Assembly (NCBI GenBank): GCA_018698735.1
Contig: JABIPD010000044.1
Location: 1 to 18,360 of the forward strand
Direction: 5' to 3'
Source of the DNA: Candidatus Jacksonbacteria bacterium
GTDB taxonomy: Bacteria; Patescibacteriota; Patescibacteriia; UBA9629; GWA2-43-13
DNA length: 18,360 nucleotides
Shown: positions 1-6,401 of the stretch, piece by piece
How the letters are laid out: every line of letters starts with the position of its first letter
How positions within the stretch are numbered: position 1 is the stretch's first letter
The notes under the pieces: model-generated
Told to the model about the DNA's origin: nothing
The model's input: only the letters and a program-made list of their open reading frames with translations
Database searches by the model: none
Translations under genes and position numbers: made by a program

Positions 1-773
1 ATAATATTTTCGGCGTCTTCTGGTGTGTGCACACCCCCATTTGCTATTAACTTACCTTTTACGAGTGGGCGGATAGCCTTTATTATTTCATCATCAGCTT
101 TACCGTCGAAAGGTTTTTCGTAGCTTCTTGCGTGAATCATTACTGCTGCGACTGGTAATTCTTTTACAGCTTCCATTAAATCTACAGCTGTAATTACAAC
201 TTCTTCCCTTTGAGAAGGGGGGGACTGAGGAAGAGTCCCATCTCTTCCACCTCCCCCTACCCCCTCCTCTGCAATGAGGGGGGAATTATACTCGAAACTT
301 CTGTCGCTCTTTTTTTCTAAATCACTCGCTTTTTTCTTTATAGATGCCCTAATTTTTATAGAAACAGGAATAGCTACAGATTCGCAAGCTGCCTGCACAA
401 TATCGTGCAACAAATCTAAATCTCTCATACAGGCAACTCCTCCACCATTCTTAACAACTTTATAAGCAGGACAACCAAAATTAATATCTACACCATCAAA
501 TCCTAATTCTTCTACAATTTTGCATGCTTTCCCAATTTTCTCAGGATCATTACCAAATATTTGAACCACCACCGGGCGCTCTTCGTTTGTAAACGAAATC
601 ATATCCCGAGTTCGCTGGTTCCCATGAATTAATGCATCTACCGAAGCAAATTCAGTATAAATAACATCAGCGCCTTGCTCTTTGCAAATTTGGCGAAATG
701 CTTTATCAGTAACTCCTGCCATTGGTGCTAATGCTAAGATAGGCGATTCTAACTTTTCCCAGAAATTCCTCAT
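1..773 (-). CDS. dus: tRNA-dihydrouridine synthase, 3' part cut by the window edge
   Basis: This enzyme reduces uridine to dihydrouridine in tRNA D-loop or neighbouring positions, using FMN and NADPH. The ATG at 773-771 begins MRNFWEKLESPILALAPMAG, the usual FMN-barrel start. The catalytic-cysteine motif is NFGCPAYKVV (Cys101), followed by NGGGVACM. KIR (about 140-142), IHAR (about 213-216) and ANGGV (244-248) are further Dus barrel motifs. About 257 codons are present and the C-terminal helical domain lies beyond base 1. The start overlaps the stop of the upstream Nudix gene as ATGA, so translation is probably coupled. Oddity: between KIR and the helix VDLMEAVKEL, where Dus proteins normally have a short loop, there is an insert of about 50 residues. 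It contains a low-complexity G/P segment (about 163-191) encoded by a palindromic repeat. The frame stays open through it. The family call is secure; the subfamily (DusA, B or C) was not resolved. Confidence 0.93.
   Translation of the reverse strand, partial: MRNFWEKLESPILALAPMAGVTDKAFRQICKEQGADVIYTEFASVDALIHGNQRTRDMISFTNEERPVVVQIFGNDPEKIGKACKIVEELGFDGVDINFGCPAYKVVKNGGGVACMRDLDLLHDIVQAACESVAIPVSIKIRASIKKKASDLEKKSDRSFEYNSPLIAEEGVGGGGRDGTLPQSPPSQREEVVITAVDLMEAVKELPVAAVMIHARSYEKPFDGKADDEIIKAIRPLVKGKLIANGGVHTPEDAENI
201..287 (-). repeat. In-frame palindromic G/C-run repeat inside dus
   Basis: This 87-bp segment, 29 codons, is made of C-runs facing G-runs. Read on the minus strand it can fold into three stems: CCCCCTC with GAGGGGG, GGGGGA with TCCCCC enclosing GGAAGAG with CTCTTCC, and CCCTT with AAGGG. 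The composition is unlike the surrounding dus codons. The encoded peptide (starts NSPLIAEE, ends PPSQREE) has no counterpart in the Dus family. Boundaries are approximate, because the flanking lysine-rich stretch (residues about 145-160) may also belong to the insertion. Confidence 0.75.
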
Positions 774-1315
774 ATTTGGTTAAAAAACAACCCTAAAGCT
801 GCAAGCGTTAATCCATCCTCTATTTCTCCGTCCTTCATCATTTTTTTTACTTCTTTGAGTGAAAATTTTGTAACTTCTAATATAGACTCGTTCCCTTCTT
901 GATGTATATGCCCCATATCAGAGACATCTAAATCTGTTGCTAAATAAACTTCTAGCCATGTTGTTTCTAGACTTGGCGCAACATAAAATTTCCCAAGTTT
1001 TTTCCATGTCTTTGCTGTAATACCTGTTTCTTCTTTTAGCTCATTCTTTGCCACTTCAGCAGGATCTTCGCTTTCTAAAATTCCTCCACCTGGCAATTGC
1101 ATAAGCTCCTTTTTTACAACATATCTGTACTGTCGTAAAAAATAGATACTATTATCTGAATCTAGGGCTATTATATTAACCCCTGGAATTTGCTCGAAAT
1201 AAGCATATTTACCAGGATTCCCATCTGGTTGAACAACATCGTCCTCAAACAACGTTACAAAATCATTCTTAAATAACTGCTTTGTGCCCTTGGTTTGCCA
1301 TTCACGTTTTTTCAT
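770..1315 (-). CDS. Nudix hydrolase, ADP-ribose pyrophosphatase-like
   Basis: The product has 181 residues, normal for NudF/ADP-ribose pyrophosphatase-type Nudix enzymes, which cleave nucleoside diphosphates linked to another group and need Mg2+ or Mn2+. The Nudix box runs from G77 to I99: G-x5-E83-x7-N91-E92-L-x-E95-E96-x-G98-I. All metal-binding glutamates are present. The usual Arg of the RE pair is Asn91. The preceding FLRQYRYVVKKELMQLPGG stretch is typical of the ADP-ribose/NDP-sugar branch. The ATG at 1315-1313 has only a distant AGGAG about 16 bases upstream. The TGA stop overlaps the dus ATG (ATGA), so the two genes form a small operon. The substrate cannot be read from the sequence. 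Confidence 0.9.
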   Translation of the reverse strand: MKKREWQTKGTKQLFKNDFVTLFEDDVVQPDGNPGKYAYFEQIPGVNIIALDSDNSIYFLRQYRYVVKKELMQLPGGGILESEDPAEVAKNELKEETGITAKTWKKLGKFYVAPSLETTWLEVYLATDLDVSDMGHIHQEGNESILEVTKFSLKEVKKMMKDGEIEDGLTLAALGLFFNQI

Positions 1316-1346
1316 ACATTCTAATTATTACTCCTAAAACAACAAC

Positions 1347-1369
1347 GAAGCAATCAACCCGATTGCTTC
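1347..1369. repeat. Perfect hairpin carrying the GAAGCAATC repeat core
   Basis: GAAGCAATC (1347-1355) and GATTGCTTC (1361-1369) form a perfect 9-bp stem with a 5-base loop in the gap between secF and the Nudix gene. GAAGCAATC is also the core of the larger element inside mnmA and queG and of the repeat-like part of the RNA gene near 5097. On the minus strand the stem is followed by GTTGTTGTTTT, so it could act as a weak terminator after secF. Confidence 0.65.
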
Positions 1370-1397
1370 TATCTTTTACATTATTGCAATTCGAAGG

Positions 1398-2402
1398 TTA
1401 GCGTCTCTTGCCAAATCTCTCCCAGGTATACAGCAAAGGAGATGCCAAGAAAATGGAAGAATAAGTACCTACTAATACTCCAACAAGCAATGCTAACACA
1501 AACCATTTTATACTGTCTCCACCAAACATAAATAACGCAAACAACACAAGCAATGTTGTAAACGAAGTATTAAGAGACCGAACAACTGTTTGATGAACAC
1601 TCATCTCTAAGGTTTGTTTAAAGTTAGAACCTAAATGCTGAGCAAGGTTTTCTCTAATTCTATCAAACACCACAATCGTATCATTTACAGAATATCCAAG
1701 CACGGTTAGCGCTGCAGCAACAAATGCTAAATCTATTTCTACACCTAAATATTTTCCGAGTACTGCAAATACTCCAAATGTTATTACAACATCATGAATA
1801 AGAGCAATAACAGCAATAACGCCATACTTCCAAGATGAAACCGGTTCAGAAACTTTTCTAAACGACCATGCAATAAATAAAATAATCGCAATCACAACAA
1901 CCAAAATGGCATAGAGTGCTTTTCGCTTAAGCTCGTTTCCAATTACCGGACCAATAGATTCAAACCTCAATTCTTCTATATGGCTATATTTCAAGCCTTT
2001 ATTACCAAGAGACGATTCGTCTATTACTATTTCTGCAGTTCCATCTTCGCCTACTGTAATTTCTGGAATATCTTCCTCCACCGCAGCCTCTTCGCCACCA
2101 AATAAATTAAGCATTACAAGAATAGACTGGTGCTCTTCTTCTGTTACATCTCTCATTCTTAGTAAAACACCATTATCTCCAGTAGCTTGAACTCGAACGT
2201 TTTCAAACCCTTCTTCCTCTATTTTAAAACGAATATCATCTAATACTGGAAGTTCTATCTCTGTGTACTTAGCCTCTAAAAGCGAACCTCCTGTAAAATC
2301 TATTCCTAATCTCAACCCAAAAACTCCAAGCAGCACAATACTAGCAACTACCACAAGAGCAGAGAGTGAGAACCAAAGTTTTCGGTATCCAATAATTTTC
2401 AT
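1398..2402 (-). CDS. secF: Protein translocase subunit SecF
   Basis: SecF works with SecD in the inner membrane and uses the proton-motive force to help late steps of SecYEG/SecA export. The 334-residue product has a first membrane helix (about 10-30), the GLRLGIDFTGGSLLE motif just after it, a periplasmic segment (about 45-155), then five helices. Motifs include ALIHDVVITFGVFA, LTVLGYSVNDTIVVFDRIREN and the NTSFTTLLVLFALFMFGG stretch, all SecF hallmarks. The ATG at 2402-2400 lies 3 bases after the secD TAG, so secD and secF are translated as one operon. The periplasmic segment is acidic (for example AAVEEDIPE) and somewhat long, but the family call is clear. Confidence 0.97.
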   Translation of the reverse strand: MKIIGYRKLWFSLSALVVVASIVLLGVFGLRLGIDFTGGSLLEAKYTEIELPVLDDIRFKIEEEGFENVRVQATGDNGVLLRMRDVTEEEHQSILVMLNLFGGEEAAVEEDIPEITVGEDGTAEIVIDESSLGNKGLKYSHIEELRFESIGPVIGNELKRKALYAILVVVIAIILFIAWSFRKVSEPVSSWKYGVIAVIALIHDVVITFGVFAVLGKYLGVEIDLAFVAAALTVLGYSVNDTIVVFDRIRENLAQHLGSNFKQTLEMSVHQTVVRSLNTSFTTLLVLFALFMFGGDSIKWFVLALLVGVLVGTYSSIFLASPLLYTWERFGKRR

Positions 2403-2405
2403 ATA

Positions 2406-4130
2406 CTAAGAATTTTCTGTTGATACATTTTTGCGTTTTATTCCCCACAACCAATCAGCTTGAAGCGGTTTTGCAGAAGAAAACACCAGCAACAGTATAC
2501 GAGAAACAGTAATAGCAGAAAACATACTTACCAAAACACCAATTCCAAGCGTTAATGCGAATCCTTTAATTAGGCTTGTTCCAAAAGTAAGCAAAATAAA
2601 TGCGGTAATAAGAGTAGAGATATTACCATCACGAATAGCAGTCCATGCTCTATGAAAACCATCTTCAATAGCAGATTTCATAGACTGGCCTCTGTAGAGC
2701 TCTTCTTTAATACGTTCAAAAATAAGAACATTTGCATCTACTGCCATTCCTAAAGAAAGAATAAATCCAGCGATTCCAGATAATGTTAACGTAACTGGCA
2801 CAAGCTTAAATATCGCAACTACAACTGCTCCATAAATCGCAAGCGCCAAAACTGCTATAACTCCTGGAAACCGGTAAAAACCGACCATAAAGATAATAAC
2901 TAGAATAAGTCCTACCAAAGCTGCTACCAAACTTTTTTCTAACGAAAGCTGCCCAAGAGATGGCCCCACTGTTTGCTGGCTTAGCAAAGTAATAGGCACA
3001 GGCAAAGCACCAGCATTTAACCGAGAAGCAAGCTCTCTAGCCTCTACAATAGTAAAGCTGCCAGAAATAACTGCTTGGCCACCAGTAATTTTTTGCTGGA
3101 CCGTTGGGGCGCTAATAACAAAGCCGTCTAAAAAGATAGCTACCTGTCTGCCTATGTTAGCATCGGTAATTTGTTCGAATAACTCTGCACCTTCGTCGTT
3201 AAATTGAAGTGTTACGGTTGGTTGGCCGCTGGTTGGGTCGAATTGAACAGTAGAGGTGGATAAATGTTTTCCAGAAAGTTCGGTGTTCTCCCATTCTGCA
3301 TTCGATGCCTGCGGAGCCTGCCATTTTGCAAATAAAATATGCCTCCCGTGCACCTCTATTTCACCTTCTTCTCCATTTTCTACAGGCCGAGACTCTATTC
3401 TCTGAATAAGATGCCATCCAAACTGAGTTTCTACTGGAGTTGATTTTATTTCGCTATCTGCAAGTTCATCAAACAATGCCGCCTCGAATTCGTCTACAAA
3501 CATGCCTCTCCGTGCCCAACCTAAATCTCCACCGTTTTTATTGCCTTCTGGGTCGGTATTGCCAGGGTCTTCGGATAGTAGATTAGCATTATCCTCGAAT
3601 GTATTCGGTGATTTAAGAACTTTTTCTAAAGTTGCATCGGCTCTATCTAATTGAGCTGCATTAAAACTGGCTTGTTCTTCTAATTGAACAGGGGTAAGCT
3701 CGCTTTCTTCTGGAGCACTATTTTTTATTGTTTTAAATTCTAAAACCGGAGTTTCTCCTATTTGCCGGATAGCATCGTTAACATCGGTTACTCCTGGTAG
3801 TTCTACTATTAATCTATAACCTGCATCTGTTTTATTTGTTTGTACCAATGGCTCGGAAACTCCCAATGCATTTACACGCCTTTCTATAACATCTCTGGTG
3901 CCATCTACTGCACTTTCTTGATCTGCACTTGGAATAGAAGAGACATCTGTTTGATACACCAAATGCGCTCCACCTTGTAAATCGAGTCCTAAATGAACCT
4001 TTACTTCTTCTCCAAACAAATCAGGACCGTCTGGAATAACAACAAATACGGCTGCTACAGCCAAAATTAAAATCCCCACCAATGTGAGGCGAATTCGATT
4101 TCGTGATAAAGCTTTCTTCTGTTGAGCCAT
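2406..4130 (-). CDS. secD: Protein translocase subunit SecD with parvulin-like insert
   Basis: SecD is the large RND-type partner of SecF. From the ATG at 4130-4128 the protein has 574 residues. It has a first helix (about 13-32), VHLGLDLQGGAHLVY (45-59), the P1 base motif DVIERRVNALGVSEP (80-94), IGRQVAIFLDGFVISAP (326-342), and a five-helix C-terminal half with LSLGMAVDANVLIFERIKEE (458-477). Between ETPVLEFKTI (about 135) and the TELSGKHL strand (about 283-290) lies an extra segment. It matches the second half of a parvulin prolyl isomerase: GGDLGW (200-205), DEFEAALF (213-220) and TQFGWHLIQRIESR (235-248). After these comes RHILFA (263-268), a motif normally at the start of a parvulin domain. 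A longer TTG start at 4139 is possible, but the promoter position favours 4130. Co-expressed with secF. Confidence 0.95.
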   Translation of the reverse strand: MAQQKKALSRNRIRLTLVGILILAVAAVFVVIPDGPDLFGEEVKVHLGLDLQGGAHLVYQTDVSSIPSADQESAVDGTRDVIERRVNALGVSEPLVQTNKTDAGYRLIVELPGVTDVNDAIRQIGETPVLEFKTIKNSAPEESELTPVQLEEQASFNAAQLDRADATLEKVLKSPNTFEDNANLLSEDPGNTDPEGNKNGGDLGWARRGMFVDEFEAALFDELADSEIKSTPVETQFGWHLIQRIESRPVENGEEGEIEVHGRHILFAKWQAPQASNAEWENTELSGKHLSTSTVQFDPTSGQPTVTLQFNDEGAELFEQITDANIGRQVAIFLDGFVISAPTVQQKITGGQAVISGSFTIVEARELASRLNAGALPVPITLLSQQTVGPSLGQLSLEKSLVAALVGLILVIIFMVGFYRFPGVIAVLALAIYGAVVVAIFKLVPVTLTLSGIAGFILSLGMAVDANVLIFERIKEELYRGQSMKSAIEDGFHRAWTAIRDGNISTLITAFILLTFGTSLIKGFALTLGIGVLVSMFSAITVSRILLLVFSSAKPLQADWLWGIKRKNVSTENS

Positions 4131-4144
4131 AATTAACAATCATA

Positions 4145-4172
4145 ATTCTACCAAATCCCTCTAAAAATGCAA
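4145..4172 (-). promoter_or_regulatory. Candidate sigma70-type promoter of secDF
   Basis: On the minus strand TTGCAT (4172-4167), a 16-base spacer and TAGAAT (4150-4145) lie just upstream of the secD ATG. A start about 7 bases after the -10 box would fall near 4138, giving a leader of under 10 bases, almost leaderless. That fits the absence of a Shine-Dalgarno sequence in front of secD. Confidence 0.55.
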
Positions 4173-4184
4173 GCCTTTGCGACT

Positions 4185-4213
4185 TTGATAGAAGCGATAA
4201 AATACGATATACT
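4185..4213 (+). promoter_or_regulatory. Candidate promoter of a plus-strand small RNA
   Basis: TTGATA (4185-4190), a spacer of exactly 17 bases and TATACT (4208-4213) form a good sigma70-like promoter on the plus strand. All flanking genes are on the minus strand. No plus-strand gene follows, only the hairpins and T-run ending at 4302. Confidence 0.6.
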
Positions 4214-4218
4214 TTAAT

Positions 4219-4302
4219 TCGTAATGGAGTTCTCTTCCTTGAGAACATCCGGCCCTTGGGAGATGACTCGAATCCAGTCCCCTTTCCTCCCTTGGGCTTT
4301 TT
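4219..4302 (+). ncRNA. Candidate small RNA with two hairpins and terminator
   Basis: The region after the promoter has no open frame but is highly structured. Hairpin 1 (4226-4250) pairs GTTCTC with GAGAAC around loop TTCCTT and is extended by GGA with TCC. Hairpin 2 (4252-4297) pairs GCCC with GGGC and GGG with CCC across a symmetric TT/TT internal loop. It encloses GACT with AGTC and is followed by TTTTT (4298-4302), so it can serve as the intrinsic terminator. Expected length is about 84 bases. The sequence is not recognised as 4.5S RNA, 6S RNA, tmRNA or RNase P RNA. The promoter-hairpin-terminator order is seen; expression is inferred. Confidence 0.5.
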
Positions 4303-4348
4303 CTTTTCAAAAATTTCAAATTACGGTATATTTCTTTACAATCCTCGC

Positions 4349-4432
4349 GTACGATTAAGGCCACTGTCTTCATGTCTGAGACTACTCTATATAGGAGTCG
4401 AGTCCTTACATAAGTAGTGGCCTGCTTTTTTT
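4349..4432 (+). ncRNA. Second candidate small RNA or terminator structure
   Basis: AGGCCACT (4358-4365) pairs perfectly with AGTGGCCT (4416-4423) and is followed by a 7-T run (4426-4432), a strong plus-strand intrinsic terminator form. The 50-base interior has smaller pairings (CTC with GAG around TATATA, GACT with AGTC). A weak promoter is possible: TTTCAA (4314-4319), 17 bases, TACAAT (4337-4342). It could be a separate RNA or a backup terminator for the RNA starting near 4219. The stem lies 8 bases beyond the 3' end of the hydrolase gene, but on the minus strand it lacks a good T-run. Confidence 0.4.
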
Positions 4433-4439
4433 ATGCGAA

Positions 4440-5000
4440 TTATGATTTACGAGACATCTTCATTAATGCATTTAATGCCTCTGGAAGCTCTACTACACCA
4501 TCTTGTTCATTTAAATGGCCTTTCCCAGGCAAAACAATTAACTCTGCATCAAGTTTTCTTTTTAAATACTCTCCCTGTTCTAGAGGTACATACGGATCGT
4601 TGTCTGAGTGAATTAAAACAATCTTCCCTGCTTTTTGTTTCACAACATCGCAGTTTACTTCTGGATTTAAAAAATCCGCTATTTCATCTTCGTCTATAGA
4701 TTGAATAAACCCAGCTGCAAGTACTGCTCCTCCAATTTTCTGGCCCTCTGGGAGGTGTTCTATATATTTTAAAACAGAAACTACTCCCAAGCTATGGCCA
4801 ACCATATAGGTGTTTTCGTCAGGTTGTCCGACTGCTTCTTTTATTGTTTTAAGCCATTCATCTCGCTTGGGATGAGCGGCATTCGGCATTACAGGAACAT
4901 TTACCTCGAAGTCTTCCTCTTGTAACTTCCAAGTAAGCCATGGAAACCAGTTAGAATCTGGCTTTCCTTCCCAGCCATGAACAATGTTGCATTTTTTCAT
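4440..5000 (-). CDS. RBBP9/YdeN-family serine hydrolase
   Basis: The 186-residue protein is a small single-domain alpha/beta hydrolase without signal peptide or membrane helix. It opens with the family-typical strand KKCNIVHGWEG. It carries the nucleophile elbow GHSLG (Ser70), the acid HSDNDPYVP (Asp135) and the histidine GKGHL (His162), a complete catalytic triad. Length and motif order match the RBBP9/YdeN group (esterase-like, natural substrates largely unknown). The ATG is at 5000-4998. The plus-strand promoter at 4987-5015 overlaps its first codons, so transcription of the RNA at 5022-5153 may interfere with it. Both flanking gaps hold plus-strand RNA candidates. Confidence 0.88.
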   Translation of the reverse strand: MKKCNIVHGWEGKPDSNWFPWLTWKLQEEDFEVNVPVMPNAAHPKRDEWLKTIKEAVGQPDENTYMVGHSLGVVSVLKYIEHLPEGQKIGGAVLAAGFIQSIDEDEIADFLNPEVNCDVVKQKAGKIVLIHSDNDPYVPLEQGEYLKRKLDAELIVLPGKGHLNEQDGVVELPEALNALMKMSRKS

Positions 5001-5015
5001 AAAACCTGGTATATT
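4987..5015 (+). promoter_or_regulatory. Candidate promoter of structured plus-strand RNA
   Basis: TTGCAT (4987-4992), a 17-base spacer and TATATT (5010-5015) make a sigma70-like promoter. Its -35 box lies inside the first codons of the divergently placed hydrolase gene. A start near 5022 would produce an RNA ending at the strong terminator 5110-5153. Confidence 0.6.
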
Positions 5016-5021
5016 ATTTTT

Positions 5022-5153
5022 CGTCTAACCTTTTGGCTCGCAAGGAGATAGGAGGTTAGGACACGTCATTTCTGCAAGTGTCCTACTGAGAAATGACGAA
5101 GCAATCAGCGCGGGGTCAGGGGTGAAAGTCACTTCCTGGCTCCGCCGTTTTTT
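5022..5153 (+). ncRNA. Candidate structured small RNA with crossing stems
   Basis: About 130 bases lie between a good plus-strand promoter and a strong intrinsic terminator, with no plausible coding frame. Pairings visible: CTAACC (5025-5030) with GGTTAG (5054-5059); TAGGACAC (5057-5064) with GTGTCCTA (5078-5085); CGTCATTTCT (5064-5073) with AGAAATGACG (5089-5098), 10 bp perfect. The second and third helices cross each other, and the first shares bases with the second. They must therefore be alternatives, or form a partial pseudoknot. The GTCATT and GACGAAGCAATC segments also occur in the palindromic element inside mnmA and queG, so the core looks repeat-derived. It sits between two minus-strand genes. 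A riboswitch is possible in principle, but no plus-strand gene follows. Confidence 0.55.
5110..5153 (+). terminator. Strong intrinsic terminator
   Basis: GCGGGGTCAGG (5110-5120) pairs along its whole length with CCTGGCTCCGC (5135-5145), 11 bp including two G-T pairs. It is capped by GTGA/TCAC with loop AAG, and TTTTTT follows at 5148-5153. The T-run overlaps the stop codon of the convergent histidine-phosphatase gene. Confidence 0.8.
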
Positions 5154-5682
5154 ATTTTAATTCATATTCCCAGCCAGGTTGCCAACTCCAAGGAGCAGAA
5201 ACAACTTCTTTCATTGGAACTCCTTTTATAGAATTCTCTAAGCCATACTGAGTAGCTCTATGCCCAATTATTAGAACTTTCTTATTTTGATAATTTTTCT
5301 TTAATTCGTCTAGAAAACTTTTCATTCGCACACCGCAATCTGTATACGATTCCCCAGAAGGAAATGGTTCTGTAATTCGCAAAGGCTTTTCCTTATCTAC
5401 TCTTTCTTTTTTTGCTTGAGTTAATTCTCCATAATCACACTCTCTTAATCTGGCGTCTTTTATTATTCTAAATTTGTCGCCAAAAGCTATCTCGGCTGTT
5501 TTATACGAACGTTGTAGATCGGAACAAAAAATAGCATCAAAATGCTCATTTTTTCTCCTTTCACCGAGTTCTTTTGCCTGAGTTTTTCCAAGGTCGGACA
5601 ACGCTACATCAAAATGCCCACTTGCATTGCCTGTTTCGTTATCTAAACTTGTCGAGTGCGCCTCGAATACTATTTCTACCAT
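5152..5682 (-). CDS. Histidine phosphatase family protein (PGM-like)
   Basis: From the ATG at 5682-5680 the protein has 176 residues and belongs to the phosphoglycerate-mutase-like histidine phosphatases. The first motif reads EAHSTS instead of the usual RHGET: His9, the phospho-acceptor, is kept while the neighbouring Arg is Ala. The remaining motifs fit: ALSDLGKTQAKELG (27-40), SDLQRSY (Arg58), RECDYGEL (Glu81) and IIGHRAT (His141), then a PGWEYELK tail. A branch with ETHAT/EAHST-type first motifs and DNE..G.A.G following is known, so this is probably normal for its subfamily. The start leaves 4 bases after the upstream ITPA-like stop, so the two are likely co-translated. A TTG at 5694 would overlap that gene and is less likely. 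Substrate unknown. Confidence 0.85.
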   Translation of the reverse strand: MVEIVFEAHSTSLDNETGNASGHFDVALSDLGKTQAKELGERRKNEHFDAIFCSDLQRSYKTAEIAFGDKFRIIKDARLRECDYGELTQAKKERVDKEKPLRITEPFPSGESYTDCGVRMKSFLDELKKNYQNKKVLIIGHRATQYGLENSIKGVPMKEVVSAPWSWQPGWEYELK

Positions 5683-5686
5683 ATAG

Positions 5687-6220
5687 CTACTCAACTAAAA
5701 AATCATTCAATTTATTAAGTGCATTTCTTCGCATGCTTATTTTGTTTTTTTCTGATGGCTCCATTTCTGCAAATGTTTTGTCGTGGCCATCTGGCAAAAA
5801 AATGGGATCCCAACCAAAGTCAGAAGCTCCTCTTGGTTTCACAATCTGGCCTTTTATTTCTCCCTCAAAAAAATGTATATCTTCTTTGTTTCTTGCGTAA
5901 CCAATAATTGTTTTAGCTTCTGCTTTATTGTTTCCCAACTTCTCAACAGCTGCCGCAAGCCCCTCTATACCAACTTTTTTTAGAAACCATTTTATTAATG
6001 GTCCTGGCAACCCGTTCATGCAATCTAAATACAAAGAGGTATCTTCTACAATAATTTCTTCGCTGGTAAGTTTTAGCGCCTCCAACAACTTGTGTTTTAC
6101 TATTTCCTGGGCATCTACTTCCTGAATTTCTGGTAAATCTATATCGAGCTGTTCTACATTTGGTAAAACAGCTTGTATTTCTTTTAACTTATTCTTGTTT
6201 CCTGTAATAAAACAGATCAT
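5687..6220 (-). CDS. Ham1/ITPA-family non-canonical purine NTP pyrophosphatase
   Basis: This 177-residue protein removes deaminated purine nucleotides (dITP, XTP) from the pool by releasing pyrophosphate. Visible motifs are [12 protein letters not shown] (5-16) at the phosphate-binding N-terminus, VEDTSLYL (58-65, Asp60 the likely base), [16 protein letters not shown] (69-84), [11 protein letters not shown] (135-145) and TFAEM (149-153). The PGPLIKWFL stretch is closer to eukaryotic/archaeal ITPA than to E. coli RdgB. Oddity: the C-terminal base-recognition SHR motif reads SMRR (162-165), with Met in place of His. The ATG is at 6220-6218. The histidine phosphatase follows 4 bases after its stop. 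Confidence 0.9.
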   Translation of the reverse strand: MICFITGNKNKLKEIQAVLPNVEQLDIDLPEIQEVDAQEIVKHKLLEALKLTSEEIIVEDTSLYLDCMNGLPGPLIKWFLKKVGIEGLAAAVEKLGNNKAEAKTIIGYARNKEDIHFFEGEIKGQIVKPRGASDFGWDPIFLPDGHDKTFAEMEPSEKNKISMRRNALNKLNDFLVE

Positions 6221-6266
6221 ATTTTATAATACGTAGAGACATTTTCAAACTATCAACATTGTTTTT

Positions 6267-6378
6267 TGTCATTTCGACAGAGGCTTTGCGACGAGAAATC
6301 TATTACGAAACACAACAAGCTCCTCCAGATTCAAAAAACAGAGATCCTTCTCCTCCCATGAGTCGTATCAGGATGACG
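6267..6378. repeat. Intergenic palindromic repeat, relative of the mnmA/queG element
   Basis: The 181-base gap between secA and the ITPA-like gene holds an element bounded by GTCATTTCGA (6268-6277) and GGATGAC (6371-6377). The inner arms AGAAATCT (about 6284-6291) and AGATCCTTCTCC (about 6333-6344) show the same architecture. The first 40 bases align with the mnmA/queG element: GTCATT, CGA, GGCT.TGCGACGA and AATCT are shared in order. It lacks the open reading frame of the in-gene copies. It may also form the 3' structure of the secA transcript. Confidence 0.65.
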
Positions 6379-6401
6379 AAAGGAAAATTTACTCCAGAAT
6401 A

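Noticed and set aside
4262..4282. A tRNA T-arm-like word, GACTCGAATCCAGTC, in the gap upstream of secD
   Set aside because: The loop lacks the canonical TTC start, the stem is not in register with a T-arm, and no acceptor, D or anticodon arm surrounds it.
4021..4373. Two minus-strand open frames upstream of and overlapping the secD start
   Set aside because: They overlap the secD promoter and the small-RNA structures, show no family resemblance, and have low-complexity, cysteine- and arginine-rich products typical of chance frames.
5152..5154. Histidine phosphatase as inactive because of the missing RHG
   Set aside because: The catalytic His, second Arg, Glu and second His are all present, and a known branch of the family has a similar first motif, so loss of activity is not supported.
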